DNA from: Methylomonas sp. AM2-LC
GTDB lineage: Bacteria > Pseudomonadota > Gammaproteobacteria > Methylococcales > Methylomonadaceae
DNA length: 64,000 bases
Direction of reading: 5' to 3'
Assembly (NCBI RefSeq): GCF_039904985.1
Contig: NZ_CP157005.1
Span: 2,480,001 to 2,544,000 of the forward strand
The notes under the pieces: model-generated
The model's input: only the letters and a program-made list of their open reading frames with translations
The model's database searches: none
Told to the model about the DNA's origin: nothing
Shown here: positions 25,029 through 33,506 of the stretch, one piece after another
How the letters are laid out: each line of letters begins with the position of its first letter
Position numbering within the stretch: position 1 is the first letter of the stretch
Translations under genes and position numbers: made by a program

Positions 25029-26185
25029 CAGAATTACTAAGCATAATAGCCAATGGCGAGGATAGTCGACACCAGTTTAAAGCCGATTTTAGAAACGTTG
25101 ATGCGGTAGCAGCGGAAATGGTTGCCTTTAGTAATAGTCAAGGTGGCTGGTTGATCATTGGTGTGAGTGACGATGGCGCAATTTCCGGTTTAAGCGCTAC
25201 CGACATGGCTAGGCTCAATCAGTTAATTTCTAATGCGGCCAGTCAGTCAGTTCGTCCACCCATTAATCCAATTACTGAAAATATAGCCATGCCTGATGGT
25301 ATGGTAGTGGTTGTTAGGCTAGATCAGGGTATCAGTAAACCTTACATGGATAATCAGGGCTTCATTTGGGTAAAAAGTGGCGCTGATAAAAGAAAAGTGA
25401 CCGCTAGAGAAGAAATGCAGCGTATGTATCAAGCCGCTGCCTTAGTGCATGCTGATGAAATACCTGTACAAGGCACGTCTGCTGGGGATGTCGATAACGA
25501 GTTTTTTGAGTCGTTTTTTGAGAAATTTGTTGGAGAACCTTTGGCAGTGCAAACGCTTTCATTAGCTAAGCTAATGGAAAATATGAACTTGATGAGAGCA
25601 AATCAACTGAATGTTTGTGGGACTTTGTTATTTGCAAAAAAACCGCAGTTTCGCTTGCCTATTTTTGTGGTTAAAGCAGTAGCTTTTCCAGGCCAGAATA
25701 TAGCTGATACTAACTACCTGGATAGCCAGGATATAGATGGCAAGATGTCGGATGTTTTCCAAAAATCACTTGCTTTTGTCTTGAGCAATCTGCATTATCA
25801 GCAGAATGAGCAGGGTGTTAACTCCTTAGGCGAACCTGAAATACCCCGAATAGTATTTGAAGAATTAATCGCCAATGCCTTGATCCATAGAGATTATTTT
25901 GTTTCAGCACCTGTAAAAATACTGGTGTTTTCTGATCGAGTAGAAATAATTAGCCCAGGCCACTTACCCAATAATTTGACTATTGAAAATATCAAGCTGG
26001 GTAACTCGAATGTCAGAAATCCCATCATCGCTTCTTTTGCACCACGCATATTGCCTTACCGCGGGCTTGGTAGTGGAATTTTGCGGGCCACACAGGCTTA
26101 TTCTGACATTGATTTTATTGATGATCGTGAGGGTAATACTTTCAAGGCGGTTATTCGGCGCAAAATACCTGTAAGACTTAACTGA
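25019..26185 (+). CDS. AlbA_2 (Schlafen-type) and ATP-binding-domain protein
   Basis: A 388-residue protein that starts inside the end of the TrlF-like gene, so the two are translationally coupled. Residues 1-~120 form an AlbA_2 domain (GEDSRHQFKADF, VAAEMVAFSNSQGGWLIIGV, GFIWVKSG), as in Schlafen-like and RecG-like ATP-binding proteins. The C-terminal part has a GHKL-type ATP-binding piece: FEELIANALIHRDYF with the Asn box, then ISPGHLPNN and GLGSGI. Such proteins are often transcription regulators or defence partners. Here a regulatory or effector role next to TrlF is inference. Confidence 0.8.
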   Translation: MEITELLSIIANGEDSRHQFKADFRNVDAVAAEMVAFSNSQGGWLIIGVSDDGAISGLSATDMARLNQLISNAASQSVRPPINPITENIAMPDGMVVVVRLDQGISKPYMDNQGFIWVKSGADKRKVTAREEMQRMYQAAALVHADEIPVQGTSAGDVDNEFFESFFEKFVGEPLAVQTLSLAKLMENMNLMRANQLNVCGTLLFAKKPQFRLPIFVVKAVAFPGQNIADTNYLDSQDIDGKMSDVFQKSLAFVLSNLHYQQNEQGVNSLGEPEIPRIVFEELIANALIHRDYFVSAPVKILVFSDRVEIISPGHLPNNLTIENIKLGNSNVRNPIIASFAPRILPYRGLGSGILRATQAYSDIDFIDDREGNTFKAVIRRKIPVRLN

Positions 26186-26187
26186 AC

Positions 26188-26360
26188 ATGCTTAAAACAG
26201 AATTATTATAAATTATTGCTAATGGCGAAAACTCAGGCATTGAGTTTAAGCGCGACGATATTCGCCCAGAACAACTCGCTAGGGAAGTAGTGGCAATGGC
26301 TAATTTTCAAGGCGGTAAACTGTTTTTGGGGATAGAGGATGACGGCTCAATAATCAGTGT
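26188..26360 (+). pseudogene. Truncated second AlbA_2 gene with in-frame stop
   Basis: Three bases after the previous stop, an ATG opens MLKTELL, hits TAA, then continues as IIANGENSGIEFKRD, VVAMANFQGGKLFLGIEDDG, a clear AlbA_2 start similar to the preceding gene. The frame then loses similarity and runs into the palindromic repeat. One stop and one truncation make it dead. It suggests tandem duplication or an ancient two-gene array. Confidence 0.85.
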
Positions 26361-26400
26361 GATCTTAAAAGCACAGCTCAACCTGCGCAATGGCATCGAA

Positions 26401-26474
26401 TTAAGTCGTTCGTGGTGAGCTTGTCGAACCATGATTGGCTTAACCCTTCAGCCTTCGACAAGGCTCTCCTGAGC
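26401..26474. repeat. REP-like palindromic element
   Basis: Contains GTTCGTGGTGAGCTTGTCGA ACCATGA and a second small palindrome GCCTTCGACAAGGC. It shares the central TTCGTGGTGAG...TCGAACCATGA motif with the 120-bp repeats but not their ends. It sits exactly where the AlbA_2 pseudogene is cut and just before the slipin stop. Confidence 0.7.
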
Positions 26475-26482
26475 AAAATAGT

Positions 26483-27253
26483 CTAACTACCCACCGATTT
26501 CTTACGCAACATCCCCGCCAACTCACCCGCCAAATTAACAAAATCAGAAGGCATTAATACAATGGTGGTGGTATTCTGTTCGGCACCGACTTCGGCTATC
26601 ATTTGCATTCTTCTCAACTCCAGAGCAATGGGGTTTTCGGCAATTTGTCTGGCACCATCGCTAAGTTTTGCGGCGGCTTCCTGTTCCGCTTCAGCTTTAA
26701 TAAGCCTTGCACGTTTCTCTCTAACCGCCTCTGCTTCGCGGGCCATGGCACGTTGCATGGCTTCTGGTATTTCTACATCTTTCATTTCCACCATTTCAAT
26801 TTTAACGCCCCAGGCTTCAGTAGAACTGTCCACAATGTTTCTTAGCGCCTGATTGATTGCATCGCGCTCTTTCAATACTTCGTCTAATAAGTGTTGACCA
26901 ATAATATTGCGTAAACTGGTCAGTGCAATTTGATGCACGGCCAAACTGTAGTTCTCCACCGCGATAACAGCTCTTTCGGCATCTGTAACCCGATACCACA
27001 ATACCGCGTCTACTTTTACAGTTACACTATCTTTGGTGATGGTTTCCTGCCGTTCCACAGTAACAGTCCGCGTCCGCATATCTATAGTTTTTTGCCATTC
27101 AATGAGAGGGATAATCCAATACAAACCAGGACCTTTTATACTTTGAAAACGACCTAATCGAAACACAACACTTCTGACGTATTCGTTAACAATACGAAAA
27201 CCAGACAGAAACAGAATAAAAACCAGCAGTAAAATCAGTTGGGTAGTAGACAT
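26483..27253 (-). CDS. Slipin / stomatin-like band 7 (SPFH) protein
   Basis: A 256-residue protein with one N-terminal membrane segment (LILLLVFILFLSGFRIV) followed by the SPFH domain: YVRSVVFRLGRFQSIKGPGL, RTVTVERQETITKDSVTV, VDAVLWYRV, and the coiled region AMAREAEAVREKRARLIKAE. Bacterial slipins organise membrane microdomains and often pair with NfeD proteases; no NfeD is present here. Length is normal. A degraded partial copy lies 5 kb away on the other side of the defence island. Confidence 0.92.
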   Translation of the reverse strand: MSTTQLILLLVFILFLSGFRIVNEYVRSVVFRLGRFQSIKGPGLYWIIPLIEWQKTIDMRTRTVTVERQETITKDSVTVKVDAVLWYRVTDAERAVIAVENYSLAVHQIALTSLRNIIGQHLLDEVLKERDAINQALRNIVDSSTEAWGVKIEMVEMKDVEIPEAMQRAMAREAEAVREKRARLIKAEAEQEAAAKLSDGARQIAENPIALELRRMQMIAEVGAEQNTTTIVLMPSDFVNLAGELAGMLRKKSVGS

Positions 27254-27435
27254 GGTGGTTTTCCAAATGTGGATTAGCAGAAAACGGATAATTTTTGCCT
27301 TAGAAATGGCTGTCCGCCAAGATTATAAATTAACCTTGCATATTTTAGGTATTAAAAACTACATAAGGTAATAAAGTGCAATACGTTCGAATATGGCTTT
27401 GTCATTACGGTGTAATCTAAGAATGTTCAGGTTGG

Positions 27436-28302
27436 CTAAAAAGCAATATAAGGCTTTAATGCTTCGCGGTTAAGCAACACAATTTGCTGAACCATGGCCT
27501 CGCGCTGCCTATCGTCTTTACCAATACGCATTGCCAATAAAAAATAAGGCAACAATGCCGCGCGTACCGTACTGGTAAGCTGTCCATTGACCATGCCATA
27601 ATCACGCTCAACTGCGTACTGTTGATTTTTATTTAAGCCTGGATGTGGGCCAATAACCACGCTTAAGTCAGTTTTCCATAAAGTATCTGTAGGGCAGGGC
27701 ATTGATGGCTTGTTCAACAATGTAACCTGATGGATACGCGCTAATACAAAATCACGAAAACTGTTTTCATGCGAATAACTAAAAGCCCGCATATGCCAGC
27801 GCCAACCATCAAATACCAATGTTTGCGGTAAAACTAAATGAGTTTTAAACTCAGTACTAGACATAGATTGGTAAACCATTTGTATAGTCAAGCCAAATCG
27901 AGCAGCCTGCAACACCGGGCGTAACACGTTTAAATCTATATGCCGTGTGGGAGGGCTTAGCACCTCAATAGCCGGCAGATTACTCATTAAGGTAACAATA
28001 GGCGCTAAACTAGATTGCGATATTTGTAAAACTTGCAAACATTCTTGCGGACTTCCTGTAATTAATAAAGGAACAAATTTCTCGGTAATGAGATAGCGTT
28101 TTAAAGAGCGGTCATAACGTAGATTATCGGGCCGTAACGATATGTAAAGCGCAATATCCTTGGTGGCTTGCACACGGCTGATAGAAAAGGTCGAGGTTAA
28201 AAAGCCTGTTATCAGTTCGCCCGTCCAGAAGACTGTTGCTTCCAGTAAAGTAAGGCGTTGGCGTATATCCCATTTAAGGAAATCTTCGGTTGGGTGGATC
28301 AT
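27436..28302 (-). CDS. WYL-domain transcription regulator, divergent to cas3
   Basis: A 288-residue protein. The first ~70 residues look like a winged helix-turn-helix (RLTLLEATVFWTGELITGF, ISRVQATKDIALY). Residues ~140-205 form a WYL-type domain (GLTIQMVYQSMSS, LPQTLVFDGWRWHMRAFSYS, FRDFVLARIHQV), a ligand-sensing fold found in many defence regulators. It is transcribed away from cas3 with 166 bases between them, so it likely controls the cas promoter, itself, or both. Target is inference. Confidence 0.8.
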   Translation of the reverse strand: MIHPTEDFLKWDIRQRLTLLEATVFWTGELITGFLTSTFSISRVQATKDIALYISLRPDNLRYDRSLKRYLITEKFVPLLITGSPQECLQVLQISQSSLAPIVTLMSNLPAIEVLSPPTRHIDLNVLRPVLQAARFGLTIQMVYQSMSSTEFKTHLVLPQTLVFDGWRWHMRAFSYSHENSFRDFVLARIHQVTLLNKPSMPCPTDTLWKTDLSVVIGPHPGLNKNQQYAVERDYGMVNGQLTSTVRAALLPYFLLAMRIGKDDRQREAMVQQIVLLNREALKPYIAF

Positions 28303-28338
28303 GAATATATGGAAAGAAAGTTTATATGCATATTTTTA

Positions 28339-28368
28339 TTGCATGACAATAAAGTAATGGTATATAGT
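28339..28368 (+). promoter_or_regulatory. Candidate sigma70 promoter for the cas operon
   Basis: TTGCAT (28339-28344) and TATAGT (28363-28368) are 18 bases apart, about 100 bases before the cas3 ATG, in the AT-rich divergent region. No operator for the WYL protein can be singled out. Confidence 0.35.
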
Positions 28369-28468
28369 CTACACCAAGTGCAGAGCGTTTACTTGCATTT
28401 TAGTATTCTGTGTTTTGTATTAACATATTCGTTAGAGTCGATTGACATAAACCAACAGGCCATTTTAA

Positions 28469-31192
28469 ATGAATCCACAGTATTATCGTTACTGGGGCAA
28501 AGCCCATGCAGATCAGGAACAAGGGCCAGCCTATCATTTGCTCCCTTATCATTGTTTGGATGTGGCTGCGGTGGCGGATGTTTGGTGGAAACAAAGTTTC
28601 AATATTAGACGTAGCTTTATTGGGATTGCAGGTCTAAATGAAAAACAGGCTCGAGCTTGGCTGTTATTTTTTGTTACTTTGCACGATTACGGAAAGTTCG
28701 ATCTGCGTTTTCAGCGTAAAGCGCCGGAAGTTTGGGAAGTCGTCAATACTGAAGTAAGTTCAATGCCCATTCAACTGAATGGACTATCGATTAAAGAGTA
28801 TTACCATGGCCCGGCTGGACTTTATTGGTTTTATCAAGATTTAAAGGAACGCTTTTCGTCAGGAGAAGGTGACTTCTGCTTCGACGATAACGAAGATTGG
28901 CTAGCATGGTATAGTTGGTTAGCGCCAGTAGTCGGTCATCATGGTGCTATACCGCAAGATTACGAAAAAGACAATTTAAAGTACTCTCTGCATAGTGCTT
29001 CACAGCAAATACTGGACACACTCAAAGAAGCACGGCAGCAATGGCTTAAAGTTGTTGAGCTGTTGTTTCTTGTCCCAGCCGAATTGTCGTTAAATGATAC
29101 ACCGCCATTGCTCACCGTTACAAAAAACTCTCAAACATCTGCAACGATGCTGGCAGGATTTTGTTCAATATGTGATTGGTTGGGATCATCCGCACGATTT
29201 TTTTATGACGACCAATCTTGCGATGATTTATCGAAGTGGTATAAAAGTCGATTGGATATAGCGAAAACTACCCTACAAGAAGCGGGTGTCATCAGCCAAA
29301 TCAGGTCTTATCAAACTATTGATAAGTTACTGAATGGTAACTCGCCACGACAAGTGCAATGTCTGGTTGAAGATTTGCCTAAAATACCAGGTTTAACCTT
29401 GATCGAAGCCTCTACAGGTTCGGGTAAAACCGAAACCGCTTTGGCATACGCATGGCAACTATTGGCATTGGGCCTGGCTGACAGCATTGTGTTTGCCTTG
29501 CCAACTCAGGCCACCGCTAATGCGATGTTAAAACGTTTGGAAATGGCAGCGCCTTTGCTATTTGACAATCAAACCAATGTGGTGCTTGCACATGGTCGGG
29601 CGAAATACGAACAGAATTTCATTGACTTGAAGCAGGCTTGCCAACCGCATACGGCTCAGGGCTATGAAGAAGCTTGGGTGCAATGCGGCAATTGGTTAGC
29701 GCAAAGCCGCAAGCGGGTATTTCTCGGTCAAATTGGCGTTTGTACTGTCGATCAAGTTCTGGTGTCGGTGCTACCCGTCAAGCACAAGTTTGTGCGCGGC
29801 TTCGGTATTGGTCGTAGCGTTTTGATTATCGACGAAGTTCATGCTTATGATAGCTATATGTACGGCTTATTGGACGCGGTTCTGGAGCAACAGCGCCTTG
29901 CCGGAGGTAGTGCTATTTTACTGTCAGCGACTTTACCGTTTCAACAAAAAGCCCAGTTGGCAGAATCCTGGGGTAGTAAATTAGTCACTCCGAACAAGAA
30001 CTATCCGTTGATCACCCATTGTAGTCTTGGACAAACTGCTACCTTCGATTTGTTAGCTCTGCGCGAACAACAACCCAAGCCAACATCGGTGCAGGTGGAG
30101 CTAATCAAAACACCCCATTTATTACCTGATGTAGACTTCATCCAACATTTACTTGACGCGGTAGTGCTGGGTGCACAAGTCTGCCTAGTCTGTAATATCG
30201 TCGCGGTTGCACAGCAACTTTATCAGCAAGTATCAGTTATAATCGAACAAGACGACCGATTCAGCGAAGATCAGCTATTACTATTTCATTCCCGCTTTAT
30301 CTTTGCAGACCGTCAACAAAAAGAACGCACCGTTCTCAATCTGTTTGGTGCGGAACCCGCCCCGGCAGATGCCAGAAGTAAAGGCCATTTGCTGATTGCT
30401 ACTCAAGTGGTTGAACAATCGCTTGATCTGGATTTTGATTGGATGGTTACCCAACTTTGTCCGGTAGATTTGCTTTTTCAGCGCATGGGTCGTTTACACC
30501 GTCATCTGCGCAATAGGCCAGAACACTATAAAAATCCGGTTTGCACCGTGTTATTGCCTACAGAAAACGATTATGAATTGCATGAACTAATTTATGGCAA
30601 TAGTCGGGTGTTGTGGCGGACTCAGCAATGTTTGCAACAAGCTGAACAAAAAACCGAATCTCAAGTCAGCTTTCCTGATGCTTATAGGGATTGGATTGAA
30701 CTGGTTTACAGTGAAGAAGCTTGGGCGGAGGATGAGCCGGATTGGGTGCAGAAAAGCTACGAAGCCTACGAAATAGATCGAGATGCCAGCCAAATGACGG
30801 CTAGGCAACTGATTACCAGTAACATGAATGAGCTTTCAGACAATGATAGCCATGTTTCTGCGCTAACCCGCGATGGCGACATGTGCCTGAACTTAACACC
30901 TTTTTATACCAATACTCAGGGCAAACCGTGTTTGTTAAGCGGTCAACAGATAGACACGCTGGATGAAAGTGACCGCTTGGAATCCATAAATCTAAACAGT
31001 GTTGCCGTACCAAAATACTGGGGCGATCATGGCAGGTTGCCAGGGACCGATAAAGACGGTTTTATTTGGCTTGCCATGCAAATTGGTAGTGGTGAATGCC
31101 TAAGTGCAGAGGAAAGTAGTTATTTATATTTTTATAATTCTAAGGCTGGGTTTAGTAGAGTGGCACGAACACAAGGAAATGCGGAGGCTTAG
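28469..31192 (+). CDS. cas3: Cas3 nuclease-helicase, type I-E
   Basis: A 907-residue protein that cuts and unwinds target DNA after Cascade binding. The N-terminal HD nuclease has LHDYGKFD and VVGHHGA. The helicase has STGSGKTETALAYAW (motif I), IDEVHAYDSY (motif II), LLSATLPFQ (motif III) and QVVEQSLDLDFDWM...RMGRLHRH (motifs V/VI). All key residues are present. The stop codon lies inside a 10-bp palindrome (31180-31200). A 345-base gap to cas8e carries other features, so cas3 may form its own transcript. Confidence 0.97.
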   Translation: MNPQYYRYWGKAHADQEQGPAYHLLPYHCLDVAAVADVWWKQSFNIRRSFIGIAGLNEKQARAWLLFFVTLHDYGKFDLRFQRKAPEVWEVVNTEVSSMPIQLNGLSIKEYYHGPAGLYWFYQDLKERFSSGEGDFCFDDNEDWLAWYSWLAPVVGHHGAIPQDYEKDNLKYSLHSASQQILDTLKEARQQWLKVVELLFLVPAELSLNDTPPLLTVTKNSQTSATMLAGFCSICDWLGSSARFFYDDQSCDDLSKWYKSRLDIAKTTLQEAGVISQIRSYQTIDKLLNGNSPRQVQCLVEDLPKIPGLTLIEASTGSGKTETALAYAWQLLALGLADSIVFALPTQATANAMLKRLEMAAPLLFDNQTNVVLAHGRAKYEQNFIDLKQACQPHTAQGYEEAWVQCGNWLAQSRKRVFLGQIGVCTVDQVLVSVLPVKHKFVRGFGIGRSVLIIDEVHAYDSYMYGLLDAVLEQQRLAGGSAILLSATLPFQQKAQLAESWGSKLVTPNKNYPLITHCSLGQTATFDLLALREQQPKPTSVQVELIKTPHLLPDVDFIQHLLDAVVLGAQVCLVCNIVAVAQQLYQQVSVIIEQDDRFSEDQLLLFHSRFIFADRQQKERTVLNLFGAEPAPADARSKGHLLIATQVVEQSLDLDFDWMVTQLCPVDLLFQRMGRLHRHLRNRPEHYKNPVCTVLLPTENDYELHELIYGNSRVLWRTQQCLQQAEQKTESQVSFPDAYRDWIELVYSEEAWAEDEPDWVQKSYEAYEIDRDASQMTARQLITSNMNELSDNDSHVSALTRDGDMCLNLTPFYTNTQGKPCLLSGQQIDTLDESDRLESINLNSVAVPKYWGDHGRLPGTDKDGFIWLAMQIGSGECLSAEESSYLYFYNSKAGFSRVARTQGNAEA

Positions 31193-31200
31193 CCTCCGCA
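31180..31200. terminator. Palindrome over the cas3 stop codon
   Basis: TGCGGAGGCTTAGCCTCCGCA is a near-perfect inverted repeat spanning the TAG stop. There is no T-run, so termination is uncertain; it could also stabilise the RNA end. Confidence 0.5.
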
Positions 31201-31286
31201 CAAGCCCTGAGGTTTCAGGGAACAGTTTATTTCAGATGTTAACTTAAAACTGAATAGTGGTTTATCCCCGTGAATACGGGGAACAG
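31197..31286 (-). CRISPR. Orphan I-E-type repeats between cas3 and cas8e
   Basis: A 29-base unit at 31258-31286 reads, on the minus strand, as CTGTTCCCCGTATTCACGG followed by GGATAAACCA: a type I-E repeat with a loop (GTATTCAC) different from the main array (ACGCCAGT). Exactly 32 bases upstream ends a second, decayed 29-base unit (31197-31225) that keeps a hairpin CCCTGA/TCAGGG and the GGGAACAG end. The 29/32 spacing is that of type I-E. It is in reverse orientation to the main array. One decayed spacer is implied. Confidence 0.65.
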
Positions 31287-31413
31287 ATCAAATTTTAACA
31301 TGAATTTTTAAATTTTACTTTCCTTAAAATTTTATATTACTTTAAACTAAATAGCTTGTAATAAATAATTTTTGGCGTATAGTGATCCACATCTTTTAGA
31401 TTTGGAGATTTTA

Positions 31414-31524
31414 ATGGTGCCTAGTGATTGGGAAAAGTTTGTTGAAGCTTTGAATAATACGACAGCAATGGCAGTTGCAGTATTGGCTTTATTTGTTGCG
31501 TTATCTGTAATTTGGAAAAAATAA
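31414..31524 (+). CDS. 36-residue single-pass membrane peptide within the cas operon
   Basis: An ATG with GGAG six bases upstream opens MVPSDWEKFVEALNNTTAMA, followed by a hydrophobic helix VAVLALFVALSVIW and a KK end. It stops 13 bases before the cas8e ATG, in the same direction. The amphipathic soluble start plus one membrane helix and a basic end look like a real small membrane protein. I know no family. It could be a membrane-acting accessory of the CRISPR system or a leader peptide for cas8e. Confidence 0.6.
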   Translation: MVPSDWEKFVEALNNTTAMAVAVLALFVALSVIWKK

Positions 31525-31537
31525 ATGGTGGTTTAGT

Positions 31538-33034
31538 ATGCGTTTTAATTTATTAACTGATGCCTGGATACCGATTCAACATCAAGGTAGCCATCAAAAA
31601 ATCAGCATGCAGCAACTACTTTGTGGCGAACAAACTGGCGAACTTTGTTTGCCGCGTGACGATATGGAACTGGCCTGCTTGCAGCTCCTATGTGCCATTA
31701 CCCAAGTGTTATTTATCCCTAAAGATAAAAAGGCACTAGGCCAATTCGTTAAAGAACCGATAACGCCTGAAGTTTATACTGGTGCTTGCAAAGGAAAAAT
31801 GGATTGGTTTGATTTGGGTCACCCGGAAACGCCGTTCATGCAAATACGTGGTGTAAAATCGACGCAGCCGACCCCAATGGATAAGTTGTTGGCCGGGGTT
31901 GCTGATGGTACCAACAAAGCCTTTGTCAATCCTCATGGGTTGGCTGAAGCTTTATGCGGCGGCTGCGCGGCTATTGCGTTATTCAATGTAGCTAATAATT
32001 GTCCGAGCATGGGCGGTGGATTTAAAGGTAGTTTGCGCGGTAGTACGCCGATTACGATCTTGATTAACGGGCGTACGCTTAGAGAAACACTCTGGTTGAA
32101 TGTGTTGACTGAAGATATGGCAGAATCCGTCATGCCTTGGTACTCAGCGACCAAAGAACAGCTACCCAATTATCTGGACAGAATAAAAGCCGATACAAAA
32201 ATACCGGCTTCCAGAATTGGGCTGAATCGCGGTTTGTTATGGCAACCTGCTTATTTTGAACTGTTGCCTTCTAAATTCTCGGCTAATTGCAGTTGCTGCG
32301 GATGTCACGGACCAGTTTATAACGGTTTTAATAAAGCCAAGTTTAACTACACGGTAGAAGGTATCTGGCCACACCCGTTATCGGCTCGGATTTTTACTGT
32401 TAAAAAAGGTGAAAGAGAAGAAAAGTTTCCTTCTTTTACTACCACGGCACCAACTTGGACGCACATGAGTCGGCTGGTGGTTGATCAGCAAAACGATAAA
32501 GAAGGTCAGCAAACCGCGCCAGTTATTCAGCAAGCCAGAACCTTTATGGTGACAGATAAGATTCAATTGATTATCGGTGGTTATCGCAATAATCAGGCAA
32601 CTGTATTGGAGCGTCGCCATGAGTTATTTAGCTTGGCGCAAGGCTGGGCTGAGCATGGCAATGTGATTCAACAGATTATTACCGACGGTTTAGCATACAA
32701 AACAGCATTAAGAAAAGCGTTGTACCTGTTTGCTGTTGGCATTAAGGACAAAGTGAACGGTTCCGGTGTCAATCTTTGTGATCCTGTTGAAACCGTCTAT
32801 TACCAACAAACTGAAAACTTGATGCATAACAGTTTGGCGGCTATTAAATTTGAAGCATCACAGGATGAATTGCGAACATTAAATAAGCAGCTAAAAGACA
32901 TTGTTATAGATTTGTTCAACAAGGCCACAGAGTCTTACAGGCAAGAACCGAAAATGCTAAAAGCCTTGGCATTAGCAAGACGGTCTTTACATAAATCTTT
33001 TAATGAACTGGAACCCCAAGGAGAAACACTATGA
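31538..33034 (+). CDS. cas8e: Cascade large subunit Cas8e (Cse1/CasA)
   Basis: A 498-residue protein, the usual length for Cse1, which reads the PAM and helps recruit Cas3. It starts MRFNLLTDAWIPI, has the LLCGEQTGELCLPRDDMELA segment, the GGGFKGSLRGSTPI loop region, a zinc-binding CSCCGCHGP cluster near residue 250 and a C-terminal helical bundle. Its stop overlaps the cse2 start (ATGA). Confidence 0.96.
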   Translation: MRFNLLTDAWIPIQHQGSHQKISMQQLLCGEQTGELCLPRDDMELACLQLLCAITQVLFIPKDKKALGQFVKEPITPEVYTGACKGKMDWFDLGHPETPFMQIRGVKSTQPTPMDKLLAGVADGTNKAFVNPHGLAEALCGGCAAIALFNVANNCPSMGGGFKGSLRGSTPITILINGRTLRETLWLNVLTEDMAESVMPWYSATKEQLPNYLDRIKADTKIPASRIGLNRGLLWQPAYFELLPSKFSANCSCCGCHGPVYNGFNKAKFNYTVEGIWPHPLSARIFTVKKGEREEKFPSFTTTAPTWTHMSRLVVDQQNDKEGQQTAPVIQQARTFMVTDKIQLIIGGYRNNQATVLERRHELFSLAQGWAEHGNVIQQIITDGLAYKTALRKALYLFAVGIKDKVNGSGVNLCDPVETVYYQQTENLMHNSLAAIKFEASQDELRTLNKQLKDIVIDLFNKATESYRQEPKMLKALALARRSLHKSFNELEPQGETL

Positions 33035-33489
33035 GCGAGGAAAAGAATAAAACACCTGATTTTATGGCGTTATATGAACGCTATCAGGCATTAAAACCGG
33101 GTCCGCAAGCAGAATTAAAACGAGTCATGAATCCCTCTGATTTGATTGAAGTCCCCGCTTTTTACCGTGTGTTGCACACTGAAAGAGCCTATCCAAGTAT
33201 GCAACGCTTGTTGTTTTGCTTGCCCCACATCAAAAATCGGGAAGGTGACCATTCATTAGGTAAGGCCTTGGCTAAAGCGGATATTAACGAAAAACGTTTG
33301 TTCATGGTGATACGTTCGCAAGAACCCAATGACTTAATTCAATTGCGCCGATTATTGAAACAAGCTAATCCGACGCTGGATTGGCTGTCGACCGCGAAGA
33401 CTTTGTATTACTGGAATGACCAAGCTAAACGCCAGTTACTGGAAGATTTCTTCTATTATCAAAACACTAAACCAAAAGCCTCAGCTTAA
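33031..33489 (+). CDS. cse2: Cascade small subunit Cse2 (CasB)
   Basis: A 152-residue helical, basic protein that starts within the cas8e stop. The [20 protein letters not shown] start and [20 protein letters not shown] helix fit Cse2, of which two copies clamp the target strand in Cascade. Length is near the E. coli protein. Position between cas8e and cas7e is decisive. Confidence 0.93.
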   Translation: MSEEKNKTPDFMALYERYQALKPGPQAELKRVMNPSDLIEVPAFYRVLHTERAYPSMQRLLFCLPHIKNREGDHSLGKALAKADINEKRLFMVIRSQEPNDLIQLRRLLKQANPTLDWLSTAKTLYYWNDQAKRQLLEDFFYYQNTKPKASA

Positions 33490-33506
33490 CACAAGGAATC
33501 CAAACC

